Notes: a model not told the origin generated them from the sequence alone. Positions 18,534 to 28,324 are shown, counted from the stretch's first letter. The stretch is DNA of 64,000 nucleotides from an uncultured Glaciecola sp. (GCF_937770335.1 NZ_CALJHY010000007.1:434001-498000); one strand, 5' to 3'. Made by a program: numbers and translations.

Positions 18534-19442
18534 ATGCAACAACTAACAACATTGATTGAACAATACATTATTAAAGAGAAGCTCCCCAAAGCCTATCTTG
18601 ATGTTGCACTAAAGTGGTTCAAGCCACTGTGCGATTCAATTCAATTGCACCATAATAAATCAAACAAGTTAGGGCTCAGCAGCAATAGTCCTTACTTTAT
18701 AGGTGTTAATGGTTGTCAGGGTTCTGGTAAGTCAACATTGAGTGGTTTAATGAGTCACTTATTTACAACGTATTATGAAAAAAAATCTATCGTTCTGTCA
18801 TTGGACGACTTTTATTATATGAAAGCAGAACGCATGAACTTGTCTCAAACAGTACATCCTTTGTTGGCCATGAGAGGAGTACCCGGAACGCATGACACTC
18901 AACTGATGTCTCAGGTATTTCAATCGTTAGCGTTAAATCAAGCTGTAGATATTCCCACTTTCGACAAATCAATCGATGATCGTGCGCCCGTTAGTCAATG
19001 GCAAAAAATCATTTCTCCCGTTGATATCGTTATAATGGAAGGTTGGTGCTGGGGAACGCAAGCGCAAGAAGAGCAAGCCTTAGAAACAGCGGTCAATGAA
19101 CTCGAAGAAAAACACGATGGCGATGGCACTTGGCGCCGCTATGTTAATTCAGCTCTTAAGAATAGTTACACCCCTCTTTACGAATACATGAATACGTGGG
19201 TATTTTTGCAAGCGCCTAGTTTTGATGCTGTGTATGCATGGCGTCTGCAACAGGAAGAAAAGCTGAGACAGCGTGTTGGTAATGTGTCTACTATAATGAG
19301 TGATGAAGATATTCTTATATTTATTCAATATTATCAGAGGTTGACCCAACACACTTTATGTACATTTGGTAATCAGGCTGATTTTATATTCACATTAGAT
19401 AATTCAAGAAACATTACCAAAAGTAGACATAATGCCAAGTGA
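18534..19442 (+). CDS. glyK: Plant-type D-glycerate 3-kinase
   Basis: 302-residue P-loop kinase of the GLYK type. The nucleotide site GVNGCQGSGKST is at 57-68, followed by LSLDDFYYM (Walker B-like) and HPLLAMRGVPGTHD, the substrate region typical of glycerate 3-kinases. It is predicted to phosphorylate D-glycerate to 3-phosphoglycerate. First gene of a four-gene operon; it overlaps the phosphatase by 11 bases. In this setting it would return the glycerate released from glucosylglycerate to the pool used by the synthase. Pantothenate kinase or uridine kinase are excluded by the HPLL...GTHD block. Confidence 0.82.
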   Translation: MQQLTTLIEQYIIKEKLPKAYLDVALKWFKPLCDSIQLHHNKSNKLGLSSNSPYFIGVNGCQGSGKSTLSGLMSHLFTTYYEKKSIVLSLDDFYYMKAERMNLSQTVHPLLAMRGVPGTHDTQLMSQVFQSLALNQAVDIPTFDKSIDDRAPVSQWQKIISPVDIVIMEGWCWGTQAQEEQALETAVNELEEKHDGDGTWRRYVNSALKNSYTPLYEYMNTWVFLQAPSFDAVYAWRLQQEEKLRQRVGNVSTIMSDEDILIFIQYYQRLTQHTLCTFGNQADFIFTLDNSRNITKSRHNAK

Positions 19443-20316
19443 ACTAATTAGTAAATATAAACGACAAGTCCTGATTTTCACCGATTTGGACGGCACACTC
19501 TTAGACCACTATAGCTATGACCATGAAGATGCCAAGGTATGTATGGAGAGACTCTTAGGCCATGGTATTCCGATCATTCCAAATACCAGTAAAACGTTTG
19601 CTGAAGTGTTGCAACTGCGTAAAACCCTAGCATTGAGTGGTCCTTTTATTATCGAAAATGGTGCCGCCATTTTTATTAATAAAGACTGGCTACCAGAAAA
19701 ACCTAAAGGCGCAGTTTGGCAGGATGGTTTCTGGGTGAAATCCTTTAGTTCAAAACGAAATTATTGGTTAGGACTGATCAAAAAAATCACGCCTGAGCAT
19801 GGTCATCTTTTTGAATCATTCGCAAATATGTCACTTCAACGAATTGTAGAGTTAACCGGACTGACAGAAGAAGATGCCCTACTCTCATCGCAACGCCAAT
19901 TCGGTGAACCTTTGTTTTGGAAAGGGAGTGATGAGCAATTGCGAAGCTTTATTATCATATTACATCGCTTAGGAGCCCATCCCGTAAGTGGTGGACGATT
20001 TTTACATATTGGTGGCAATTGTAACAAAGGTGTCGCGCTAACTTGGTTGCTTAAGGAATACCAGCGTCAACATAAGGGAGTAACAATAAGCACCATTGCT
20101 TTGGGTGATGGAAAAAACGACGTTTCAATGCTGGAAGTTGCAGATACGGCTGTGCGTATAGCTTCTCCCGTGCATGAGCCTCCTCAGTTAGAAAGAAAAC
20201 TAAAATTATATACTAGCAATAAAATGGGTCCAAAAGGTTGGGCTGAAGTACTTGATCACCTCATTCCTGAATCAGTATTTTTGAATCCAACCCAGCAACC
20301 TAATAAAACAATTTAA
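19432..20316 (+). CDS. Glucosyl/mannosyl-3-phosphoglycerate phosphatase (HAD-IIB)
   Basis: 294-residue HAD-superfamily phosphatase of the mannosyl-3-phosphoglycerate phosphatase (MPGP/YedP) family. Motif I is FTDLDGTLLDH (Asp18, Asp20); the later motif GDGKNDVSMLEVAD binds magnesium; IENGAAIFI and SGGRFLHIGG are typical of the family. Lying before a GT81 synthase, it should dephosphorylate glucosyl-3-phosphoglycerate to glucosylglycerate. Sugar specificity cannot be read from the sequence alone. It starts inside glyK and ends ten bases before gpgS. Confidence 0.82.
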   Translation: MPSELISKYKRQVLIFTDLDGTLLDHYSYDHEDAKVCMERLLGHGIPIIPNTSKTFAEVLQLRKTLALSGPFIIENGAAIFINKDWLPEKPKGAVWQDGFWVKSFSSKRNYWLGLIKKITPEHGHLFESFANMSLQRIVELTGLTEEDALLSSQRQFGEPLFWKGSDEQLRSFIIILHRLGAHPVSGGRFLHIGGNCNKGVALTWLLKEYQRQHKGVTISTIALGDGKNDVSMLEVADTAVRIASPVHEPPQLERKLKLYTSNKMGPKGWAEVLDHLIPESVFLNPTQQPNKTI

Positions 20317-20326
20317 GGAGCTACAT

Positions 20327-21556
20327 GTGGCTGATTTTTATCAAAATGGTATAGTAACTACGCTACACAATTTAGAAGATCGTTCAATTGAAGATCTAGA
20401 GGCCGAGTTAAGTGAGTTCTCGAAAAAACGCCCCTTAGGCTTAATTCTTCCTTCATTATTTTCTGAGTTAGAAGGAACCGCACTGCCAGCCACCATCGAG
20501 CACATAAAAAAAGTGCCATACCTTTCTGAAATAGTAATCGGTCTTGATCGTGCTAACCTAGATGAATACAAACATGCACTCACGTTTTTCTCGACGTTGC
20601 CTCAACACCATCGAATCTTATGGAATGACGGTCCACGACTAAAGGCACTCGATGCGGAATTACAAGCACTTGGTTTGGCGCCAAAAGAGTTAGGAAAAGG
20701 TAGAAATGTTTGGTATTGCATGGGCTATATACTGGCATCAGGCAAAGTTGAGAGTGTGGCATTGCATGATTGTGATATTTTGACATATGAACGCTCTTTG
20801 CTCGCCAGACTTATTTATCCCGTAGCAAATCCGCAATTCAACTATGAGTTTTGTAAAGGGTTTTACGCACGAGTTGCCAACGGTAAAATAAATGGTCGTG
20901 TTTCACGATTATTGGTGACTCCCCTTTTGAGAGCCCTAAAAATGACATTAGGTCCAAATGACTATTTAGACTTTATGGATAGCTTCCGCTATCCATTGGC
21001 TGGAGAGTTTTCTTTTAGAAGAGATGTTCTTAATGATATTAGAATTCCAAGCGACTGGGGCTTAGAAATCGGTGTTTTATCCGAAATGCATAGAAATTAT
21101 TCACATAATAGGCTGTGCCAAGCTGATATCGCAAAAACATATGACCATAAACATCAAGATCTGTCACTGGACAATGAACAAGGTGGCTTATCTAAAATGT
21201 CGATAGACATTACGAAAGCCTTATTCAGAAAATTGGCGACACAAGGAACAACCTTCAATACGGAAACATTCAGAACCATAAAAGCAACGTACTTTAGAAT
21301 TGCATTGGATTTTATTGAAACATATCACAATGATGCTGTGATGAATGGCTTGAAATTAGATATTCACAACGAAGAAAAGGCCGTTGAAATGTTTGCTCAC
21401 AACATCATGAAAGCAGGACAAAGCTTTTTAGAGAACCCGATGGAAACGCCATTCATACCTAGTTGGAACCGTGTAGTTAGTGCAAAGCCAGATGTGTTGG
21501 AGTGTCTAAAGAAAGCAGTTGAGGAAGACTTCCAAGAATTTAGTAAGGGACAATAA
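20327..21556 (+). CDS. gpgS: Glucosyl-3-phosphoglycerate synthase (GT81)
   Basis: 409-residue GT-A glycosyltransferase that joins glucose from an NDP-glucose to 3-phosphoglycerate. The metal motif is HDCDILTY (Asp148-Cys-Asp150) and GKGRNVWY is the phosphoglycerate/nucleotide region; [12 protein letters not shown] and [11 protein letters not shown] are family signatures. The start is GTG 20327, six bases after AAGGAG. An ATG two bases earlier is out of frame and leads to a stop after nine codons. Third gene of the operon, one base before the phosphorylase. Confidence 0.85.
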   Translation: MADFYQNGIVTTLHNLEDRSIEDLEAELSEFSKKRPLGLILPSLFSELEGTALPATIEHIKKVPYLSEIVIGLDRANLDEYKHALTFFSTLPQHHRILWNDGPRLKALDAELQALGLAPKELGKGRNVWYCMGYILASGKVESVALHDCDILTYERSLLARLIYPVANPQFNYEFCKGFYARVANGKINGRVSRLLVTPLLRALKMTLGPNDYLDFMDSFRYPLAGEFSFRRDVLNDIRIPSDWGLEIGVLSEMHRNYSHNRLCQADIAKTYDHKHQDLSLDNEQGGLSKMSIDITKALFRKLATQGTTFNTETFRTIKATYFRIALDFIETYHNDAVMNGLKLDIHNEEKAVEMFAHNIMKAGQSFLENPMETPFIPSWNRVVSAKPDVLECLKKAVEEDFQEFSKGQ

Positions 21557-21557
21557 T

Positions 21558-23342
21558 ATGACAGACCATTTCCTTCAATTTTCCGCGAAAGTAAAACACC
21601 ATTTGGAAGTGGTCTATAAAGACATACTAACCCCATCTGAAATAGAGTTACTTGTACCCAAATTGCAGACGAGTATCGGTGTTATTAGCGCTGATGATTG
21701 TCATTATCCAACACCTCATAAGAATCGTTGGGACGAGTCAGACATCATTATGATTACGTATGGCGATAGTGTTGTTGAGAACACAGAAGGTTCTGAATTC
21801 GGTTTTAGTCAAAAGCCATTAAAAACACTCCGACGTTTTATTAATGAATACTGTGACTCAATTATTAGTCATGTGCATATATTGCCATATTTCCCATATA
21901 GCTCAGATGATGGTTTTTCTATCATTGATTACTCCGTCGTTAGTCAAAGCTTAGGCGATTGGGATGATATTGAAGCCATTTCGAAAGAATATGGGCTAAT
22001 GACTGACATTGTTATTAATCACTGCTCAGCACGAAGTAAGTGGTTTGAAAACTTTAGCCAGCAAGATGGTATTGGCAGCGACTATTTTTTTACAGCATCA
22101 CCCGACGACGATCTGAGTATGGTTGTACGACCAAGAACATCAGACCTTTTGAAATCAGTTGATACCCCCAATGGCACAAAGCATGTATGGTGCACGTTTA
22201 GCCATGACCAGGTGGATTTTGATTTTAGAAACCCAAATGTATTCATTGCCTTCATTGACATTATTCGCCTATATTTAGACAAAGGAACCACAGTTTTTCG
22301 TTTAGATGCAATCGCATTTTTATGGAAAGTACCTGGTAGCCAAAGTATAAATTTAGTAGAAACACACGAAGTAGTTCGTCTATTAAGAACGCTGATCGAG
22401 CATACGGCGCCAGATACCATAATCATTACCGAGACTAACATTCCGAATAGAGAAAACCTGACTTATTTCGGTAATGCTAACGAAGCTCACGCTATTTATA
22501 ACTTCTCATTACCCCCACTGCTTATAAATACCCTTGTAACAGGTGATTGTAGTTATTTAAAAAGTTGGATGATGAGCATGCCGCCTGCTCAAAACGGGAC
22601 GACCTACTTCAATTTCATAGCATCTCATGATGGTGTTGGCTTGCGACCTGCTGAAGGCCTGTTGGATGATCAAGAAATTACGGAGCTTGCCAATTGTATG
22701 CAAAATTTTGGTGGTAAGGTTTCTTGGAGAAAAACAGAAAATGGGCAACAAAAACCCTATGAAATGAATATTGCTCTAATCGATGCTCTTAAAGGAACGA
22801 CCAAAGGACCCGATCAATACCAACTGCAGCGTTTTATTTGCGCACATGCAATCATGCTTGGGCTAGAGGGTATTCCAGGTATTTATATTCATTCGTTGCT
22901 AGGTACACCAAATGATGATGATAAAGTCAAAAATACAGGTCAAAATCGAGGTATTAACCGTCATCGTTGGGATTTTGGCAAGCTAGTTGATGCGTTGAAC
23001 ACCACGCAAAGCACACATGCCAAAATACTATCTGGCTTATCTATGCTAATTAGAATTAGACGTTCGCAGCCTGCATTTCACCCAAATGCAACTCAGTTCA
23101 CGTTACAGTTAGGCAAAGCAATCTTTGGTTATTGGAGGCAAAGTATAGACCGAAAACAAAGTATCTTTTGTTTGTCAAACATTACCGATGAGATACAAGA
23201 AGTGAGATTGTCAGATATTAATCTTATTGAAAACAATTTATGGTATGACTTAGTAGCCGCAGCATCAATAAACCCGGCAACTGACCAGTTCTTGCTTGCT
23301 CCTTACCAAACTATGTGGATTTCAAATAAAGCCACAGGTTAA
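21558..23342 (+). CDS. GH13_18 phosphorylase, probable glucosylglycerate phosphorylase
   Basis: 594-residue (alpha/beta)8-barrel enzyme of the sucrose phosphorylase subfamily. The nucleophile is Asp250 (FRLDAIAF), the acid/base Glu292 (ITETNIP) and the stabiliser Asp358 (SHDGVGLRP). The SHDG-GLRPAEG loop occurs in sucrose 6'-phosphate and glucosylglycerate phosphorylases rather than in classical sucrose phosphorylase. Next to gpgS and a glycerate kinase, phosphorolysis of glucosylglycerate to glucose 1-phosphate and glycerate is the best reading. ATG 21558 follows AAGGGAC and the gpgS stop by one base. A weak hairpin without T-run overlaps the stop codon. Confidence 0.8.
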   Translation: MTDHFLQFSAKVKHHLEVVYKDILTPSEIELLVPKLQTSIGVISADDCHYPTPHKNRWDESDIIMITYGDSVVENTEGSEFGFSQKPLKTLRRFINEYCDSIISHVHILPYFPYSSDDGFSIIDYSVVSQSLGDWDDIEAISKEYGLMTDIVINHCSARSKWFENFSQQDGIGSDYFFTASPDDDLSMVVRPRTSDLLKSVDTPNGTKHVWCTFSHDQVDFDFRNPNVFIAFIDIIRLYLDKGTTVFRLDAIAFLWKVPGSQSINLVETHEVVRLLRTLIEHTAPDTIIITETNIPNRENLTYFGNANEAHAIYNFSLPPLLINTLVTGDCSYLKSWMMSMPPAQNGTTYFNFIASHDGVGLRPAEGLLDDQEITELANCMQNFGGKVSWRKTENGQQKPYEMNIALIDALKGTTKGPDQYQLQRFICAHAIMLGLEGIPGIYIHSLLGTPNDDDKVKNTGQNRGINRHRWDFGKLVDALNTTQSTHAKILSGLSMLIRIRRSQPAFHPNATQFTLQLGKAIFGYWRQSIDRKQSIFCLSNITDEIQEVRLSDINLIENNLWYDLVAAASINPATDQFLLAPYQTMWISNKATG

Positions 23343-23397
23343 CGCCTGCGGCTTCGTATTTACCAAAAAAAAATTCATCAAAACAACGATATATTGC

Positions 23398-24192
23398 CTA
23401 CTCGTAGGTTCTGTCTCGTTTCAATTCAATTGTATCTATATAACCATGCCAGCTAGCATAGCCAATAATTGGCATGATAACTAAAAACGCAAAGAAAAAG
23501 GTAACAAAACCTATAAACACTGATAGACAGATAATGGATGCCCAAAAGAACATTGCTCTTTTATTTAACCATACCGCATTCATGCTGGTGAGTACCGCGG
23601 TCGCTAAATCAACCCGGCGTTCCAACAATATTGGTTGCGTAAATGCCGTTATAAAGAAGACCAGAACGGTCAATACTGCACCTACTATGGTGCCAATAAT
23701 CAAGAACGTAGCAAGACTCGCTAAGGTGTATGCTTCATTTTCTGGATAAAATGCATGAATTAGCGATGCAATTCGTAACCAAAAAATCATCAAAAACATC
23801 AGTAATAGAGCAAAGCCCCATTCATTCACCGCATTTCTGGACATTGCTTTAAGAGAATGACGAAAAGAAGGATTATTTTTTTTCTCAAATTGCCATGCAA
23901 CGTCATATAGCCCAGCGGCTAAAAAGGGTCCCATTAACATGAAACAAACCATTGCTGGAAATATGATCATGTACCAACCTGTCGAATCGATTAGATAATA
24001 AATAAACCAAGGTATGACAGTAAAGATAGCGCCATAAGTAAAGCTTATAAGGGGTGCTCTTTTAAAATCATTGACGGCCAGAGTTAGCCACTTTATTGGA
24101 TCAAACACGTCTAACTTTTTACAAGGTATAACGCGAGCGATACCACTGTCCTTGATCCCTTCTTCTGGCGTTTCGTCGAACTGCTGAGACAT
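23398..24192 (-). CDS. DUF2189 integral membrane protein
   Basis: 264 residues with about six hydrophobic segments (near 53-68, 73-92, 125-148, 155-180, 213-230 and 232-250). It has the DUF2189 pattern: KKLDVFDPIKWLTLA before the first segment, and GPFLAAGLYDVAWQFEK in the first loop. Function is unknown; members are often cytochrome c oxidase-associated by annotation only. It is transcribed toward the glucosylglycerate operon and lies alone. Confidence 0.78.
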   Translation of the reverse strand: MSQQFDETPEEGIKDSGIARVIPCKKLDVFDPIKWLTLAVNDFKRAPLISFTYGAIFTVIPWFIYYLIDSTGWYMIIFPAMVCFMLMGPFLAAGLYDVAWQFEKKNNPSFRHSLKAMSRNAVNEWGFALLLMFLMIFWLRIASLIHAFYPENEAYTLASLATFLIIGTIVGAVLTVLVFFITAFTQPILLERRVDLATAVLTSMNAVWLNKRAMFFWASIICLSVFIGFVTFFFAFLVIMPIIGYASWHGYIDTIELKRDRTYE

Positions 24193-24316
24193 AACATCTC
24201 CTATTAGGCGTAAATAATTAACTCATTGTGGAGTATAAGTTTTTTTGGATACTAAACATAAAGTTTAATAGCTACGCCTCATACTAATCCAGAAATTGAA
24301 TAAGTTCAAAAATTAC

Positions 24317-24853
24317 TCACGGAAAATTAATATTAGCTTCGTGCCAATTGATATTGGTTAAAAAAAGTGCAGAAAGTGCCTCATTTAGTTGACTAAAGCT
24401 AGTAATTTTAGGTTTTTCGCTTGCACCTGTTAGCATTTCTAGTACAAACCGATGACAGTTATTATTAATTACATGATATTCACGCAACTGGTAAAGATTA
24501 TCAATGCACCTTTGCGCAACGTCTTGTGCAGCTAAAGGTATAAAATTGTCATTACAAGCGACATATATTTTTTCGCCACTTCTATGCTGCAAAAATCGTG
24601 CAGGAGAAATTGAACGGATTAAACCGCGTCCGCTTAACTCATAAATATTGCCGTTTACCCAAACACCTGTATGGTCAAAAATGCCATAAATAGAACAGGT
24701 AACGATAGCGCCATTTTTCGGAACGACACGCTTGGACGATTCACCCGGTAATTTGCACACGATATTTGTGCGTTTTAAATAGGCATCGTTTGCCCGATTT
24801 GAGGCGTACAATCCTACACAAGCAGCACCTAACCACAACAATGGAGCAGGCAT
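24317..24853 (-). CDS. LRAT/NlpC-P60-like membrane-anchored protein
   Basis: 178-residue protein starting at ATG 24853, chosen because GGAGG lies five bases upstream. One hydrophobic N-terminal segment (about 3-17) is followed by a domain resembling lecithin:retinol acyltransferase-like thiol hydrolases. It has a His in FDHTGVWVNGNIYEL and a candidate nucleophile Cys in NNNCHRFVLEMLTG, comparable to NCEHF in that superfamily. Such proteins act on lipid acyl or peptide bonds; substrate unknown. The C-terminal 40 residues look unstructured. A non-catalytic role cannot be excluded. Confidence 0.5.
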   Translation of the reverse strand: MPAPLLWLGAACVGLYASNRANDAYLKRTNIVCKLPGESSKRVVPKNGAIVTCSIYGIFDHTGVWVNGNIYELSGRGLIRSISPARFLQHRSGEKIYVACNDNFIPLAAQDVAQRCIDNLYQLREYHVINNNCHRFVLEMLTGASEKPKITSFSQLNEALSALFLTNINWHEANINFP

Positions 24854-25023
24854 AAAAACCTCCGAAATAGTAACCACATTATGAGCGTCACTTTATATTA
24901 CGTTAATAGTTGATAATTTAAGCAATAAAAATGTGACAAAACTTGTCATCCCCCCTTAACAGGAGGTTCTACCTGTATTACTCTTAGCATCAATCTACTA
25001 TTTAGTCTTGAGACCAATAATTA

Positions 25024-26238
25024 ATGTCCAAAATTAATCGCTCTAATAAATTAGCTAATGTCTACTACGATATTCGCGGGCCAGTATTAGAACAAGCAAA
25101 CAAAATGGAAGAAGCCGGAGAGCGGATCTTAAAGCTAAACATAGGTAACCCCGCTCCTTTTGGATTTGAAGCACCTGATGACATTCTCAAAGACGTTATC
25201 TATCAGTTACCCAGCGCTCAGGGCTATACAGATTCGCAGGGAATATACAGTGCAAGGGTTGCTGTAATGCAGTATTACCAACAAATGGGTATAACGAATA
25301 TTCAAGTTAAGGATATTTACTTGGGTAATGGGGTGAGCGAATTGATAATGCTGTCAATGCAGGCGCTCCTCAATAGTGGTGACGAAGTATTGTTACCTGC
25401 ACCCGATTATCCCCTTTGGACAGCCGCTGTAAATTTATCATCGGGCACAGCGGTGCATTATCGTTGTGACGAACAGGCGGATTGGTTTCCTGATCTTGCT
25501 GACATAGAGTCAAAAATAACCAAAAACACAAAAGCCATTGTATTAATTAATCCAAATAACCCAACCGGGGCGGTCTATAGTGAAGCGTTACTAAATCAAA
25601 TTGCTAATTTAGCGCGCAAGCATGGAATAATCATATTTAGTGATGAAATTTACGACAAAATATTGTATGACAATGCAAAGCATACATGCATTGCTGCCCT
25701 TGCCCCTGATTTATTCTGTGTCACTTTTAGTGGCTTAAGTAAAAACTACCGTGTTGCCGGTTTCAGAGCAGGATGGATGTTAGTCAGTGGTGATAAGCAA
25801 TCAGCAAAAAGCTATATAGAAGGCCTTACCATTCTATCTTCAATGCGCATGTGCGCTAATGTGCCTTGCCAACATGCGATTCAGACCGCATTAGGTGGCT
25901 ATCAAAGTATCAACGACTTGGTCTCCGGTGATGGCCGCCTGTTATCACAACGAAACTTAGCATTCGAAGGCCTCAATGATATTGACGGTATTTCTTGTGT
26001 TAAACCAATGGGCGCTATGTATTGTTTTGCTCGTGTCGACGCCAAAAAGTTTACTATTTCGAGTGATGTCAATATGGTACTCGACCTACTCAATAAAGAG
26101 AAAATATTGTTAGTTCATGGCAGTGCATTTAACCTGCAAGAAGGATGCTATTTTAGATTAGTCTTTTTACCTCATAGAGAACAGTTATCACCGGCTCTCT
26201 CGCAAATGAAACGCTTTTTTAATAGTTACAAACAGTAA
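25024..26238 (+). CDS. alaA: Glutamate-pyruvate aminotransferase AlaA
   Basis: 404-residue fold-type I PLP enzyme making alanine from pyruvate and glutamate. The N-terminus NKLANVYYDIRGPVLEQA and NIGNPAPFGFEAP are specific to AlaA (YfbQ). NPNNPTGAVYS binds substrate and PLP, and Lys240 in SGLSKNYRVAGFR is the Schiff-base lysine. It stands next to yfbR, as in E. coli, with 115 bases between. Confidence 0.93.
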   Translation: MSKINRSNKLANVYYDIRGPVLEQANKMEEAGERILKLNIGNPAPFGFEAPDDILKDVIYQLPSAQGYTDSQGIYSARVAVMQYYQQMGITNIQVKDIYLGNGVSELIMLSMQALLNSGDEVLLPAPDYPLWTAAVNLSSGTAVHYRCDEQADWFPDLADIESKITKNTKAIVLINPNNPTGAVYSEALLNQIANLARKHGIIIFSDEIYDKILYDNAKHTCIAALAPDLFCVTFSGLSKNYRVAGFRAGWMLVSGDKQSAKSYIEGLTILSSMRMCANVPCQHAIQTALGGYQSINDLVSGDGRLLSQRNLAFEGLNDIDGISCVKPMGAMYCFARVDAKKFTISSDVNMVLDLLNKEKILLVHGSAFNLQEGCYFRLVFLPHREQLSPALSQMKRFFNSYKQ

Positions 26239-26353
26239 CGTTAACGAATTATTATCGTAAATAAGAACTAATAATTGTTTAAAGAGATGCATTACATGCA
26301 GTTAATAATAAGCAGCAATCATCGCGCGCAGTGCGACAAGGAAATACAAATAA

Positions 26354-26944
26354 ATGAATAGTGCTTTTTTAGCATGGATATTACGTATGCCCCTAATAAA
26401 ACGTTGGGCATTAATGCATGCAGTTAAAAATGAAAATGTTGCAGAACATAGTCATCAAGTCGCCGTTATTGCTCATCTTCTTGCTGTTATCAGAAATACA
26501 TATTTTCAAGGTACGCTGAATGCAGAAAAAGCAGCCACCATTGCGTTGTACCACGAAGTATCTGAAACCAAATTGCAGGATATTAATCATGTCACAAAGT
26601 ATCATAATCCTGATTTGACTCGTGAATTCAAAAAAATTGAAGAAATGGCGGAATTGGAATGTCTGAAAACTTTACCGCTTGAACTGCAGCCTATTTTTAA
26701 GCCTTTGCTCGTGCAGAAGGAAGTTGATCCCGAATATAAAAAGTTGGTGAAGGCTGCCGACCTTATATCTGCGTATTTAAAAGCGTGTGATGAACTGCAG
26801 TTTCAAAATTCAGAATTCTCGCATGTAAAAATAAGACTAGAAAAAATGCTTACTGAATATAAGAACACAATGCCAGAAGTTGACTATTTTCTATCCATAT
26901 TTCAGGAAAAGTGTTTTGTTAGTGTCGATCAACTTGCTGAATAG
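26354..26944 (+). CDS. yfbR: 5'-deoxynucleotidase YfbR with altered HD motif
   Basis: 196-residue HD-superfamily enzyme that in E. coli dephosphorylates deoxyribonucleoside 5'-monophosphates. It keeps the RW pair near 17-18, His32 (AEHS), His67, Glu71, Asp76 and Asp136 (AADL). However, the HD dyad reads His67-Glu68 (YHEVSE) in place of E. coli His68-Asp69, and the following GDLPTPVKY is replaced by QDINHVTKY. The fold is clear; activity or metal preference may differ. It lies between alaA and dgt and has its own ribosome site GGAAA. Confidence 0.85.
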   Translation: MNSAFLAWILRMPLIKRWALMHAVKNENVAEHSHQVAVIAHLLAVIRNTYFQGTLNAEKAATIALYHEVSETKLQDINHVTKYHNPDLTREFKKIEEMAELECLKTLPLELQPIFKPLLVQKEVDPEYKKLVKAADLISAYLKACDELQFQNSEFSHVKIRLEKMLTEYKNTMPEVDYFLSIFQEKCFVSVDQLAE

Positions 26945-26989
26945 TTAAAGAATTATACTTACCCACCATATTAAAAACGTAGGAGCAAT

Positions 26990-28324
26990 ATGCCGCATAG
27001 CATCGAATGGACAGAGCGAAGACTAACGCGACTAGAGAAGCGCGATGGAGATCATCGCAACGCTTATCAACGAGATAAAGCTCGTATTATGCATTCGGCT
27101 GCATTCCGACGTCTACAAGCCAAAACCCAAGTACTTGGTATCGGCATTAGCGACTTTTATAGAACACGGTTAACACACTCACTTGAAGCCGCACAAATAG
27201 GCACTGGTATCGCCGCTCAATTAGCACAAAAACAACCTGAGCTGTCAGTAAAGTTAGGAATTGACGAGCATCTAATTGAAAGTTTATGTCTCGCGCATGA
27301 CATTGGGCACCCTCCTTTCGGACACGGTGGTGAAATCGCGCTGCACTATATGATGCATGAACATGGTGGATTTGAGGGCAACGGCCAAACTTTTCGTATT
27401 CTTACAAAATTAGAGACATATAGTCCTTCTGATGGAATGAATTTAGCACGACGTTCGCTATTGGGATTAATTAAATATCCTAACTATATAGATGTATTAA
27501 CTAATCACTCGATGAAAACCGACAAACCTAGATCACATCGTTTGGTGAAGTCGAAGCAATGGCACCCGCCTAAAGGATTGTACTCATGTGACCAAAAGGC
27601 GTTTAATTGGGTCATTGCTCCTTTAAGTGAACAAGACCAGAAACGCTTTGGTGAGTTTTTAATTGGCGATAATCAGCACTCTAAAACACGCTATAAGTCT
27701 ATTGACTGTTCGATAATGGAGTTAGCGGATGATATCGCTTACGCAATTCATGATCTCGAGGATGCTATTGTCATGTCAATGGTAACGCGTAACAGCTTTG
27801 AGGCGGAGATCGTAGTACCTCTCAAAACCCTTGAAATCCCCTGGTTATCTAGTGAAATCGACATTTTAACTGATCATCTTTTTAGCGATGCTGCCTATGA
27901 AAGGAAAAATGCTATTGGTGCCTTGGTCAATTGCTTTATTACGGCTATTAGTATACAAAAACAAGATTTATTTGAGTCAGACCTCATCGATTTTAACGCC
28001 TGTTTTGCAAAAAACTATCAAATTGCGCTCGGTTTATTCAAGTCGTTTGTGTTTAATTATGTCATTCGTAAACCCGAACTTCAGCTTTTAGAGTATAAAG
28101 GCCAACAGATAGTAATGTCGTTGTTTGAAGCATTCAGCTCTGAGCCTGAAAGATTACTCCCGACTAACACTGCAAAGCGTTGGGTAGAAGCTGACTCTGA
28201 CAACTCAAAGCATAGAGTACTAGCTGATTACATTTCAGGGATGACCGATGAGTATGCAACTAGGTTGTATAATCATCTGTTTTTGCCAAAATCAAATGCT
28301 GTTTTAGATTCATTAACGCCTTAG
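26990..28324 (+). CDS. dgt: dGTP triphosphohydrolase-like protein
   Basis: 444-residue HD-domain dNTPase that splits dGTP (and perhaps other dNTPs) into nucleoside and triphosphate. N-terminal RDKARIMHSAAFRRLQAKTQ and the metal residues His63 (LTHSLE) and His103-Asp104 in CLAHDIGHPPFGHGGE are canonical. It is shorter than E. coli Dgt (505), within the range of the Dgt-like group. Starts 45 bases after yfbR, so two dNTP-catabolic HD enzymes are probably coexpressed. Confidence 0.9.
   Translation: MPHSIEWTERRLTRLEKRDGDHRNAYQRDKARIMHSAAFRRLQAKTQVLGIGISDFYRTRLTHSLEAAQIGTGIAAQLAQKQPELSVKLGIDEHLIESLCLAHDIGHPPFGHGGEIALHYMMHEHGGFEGNGQTFRILTKLETYSPSDGMNLARRSLLGLIKYPNYIDVLTNHSMKTDKPRSHRLVKSKQWHPPKGLYSCDQKAFNWVIAPLSEQDQKRFGEFLIGDNQHSKTRYKSIDCSIMELADDIAYAIHDLEDAIVMSMVTRNSFEAEIVVPLKTLEIPWLSSEIDILTDHLFSDAAYERKNAIGALVNCFITAISIQKQDLFESDLIDFNACFAKNYQIALGLFKSFVFNYVIRKPELQLLEYKGQQIVMSLFEAFSSEPERLLPTNTAKRWVEADSDNSKHRVLADYISGMTDEYATRLYNHLFLPKSNAVLDSLTP

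Noticed and set aside
23330-23353. Terminator at the end of the glucosylglycerate operon
   Set aside because: Stem AGCCACAGG / CCTGCGGCT has one mismatch, overlaps the stop codon and lacks a T-run, so I do not list it as a supported terminator.
26990-28324. Dedicated antiphage dGTPase defence island
   Set aside because: The gene sits in ordinary core surroundings with alaA and yfbR and no other defence genes; housekeeping dGTPase is simpler.
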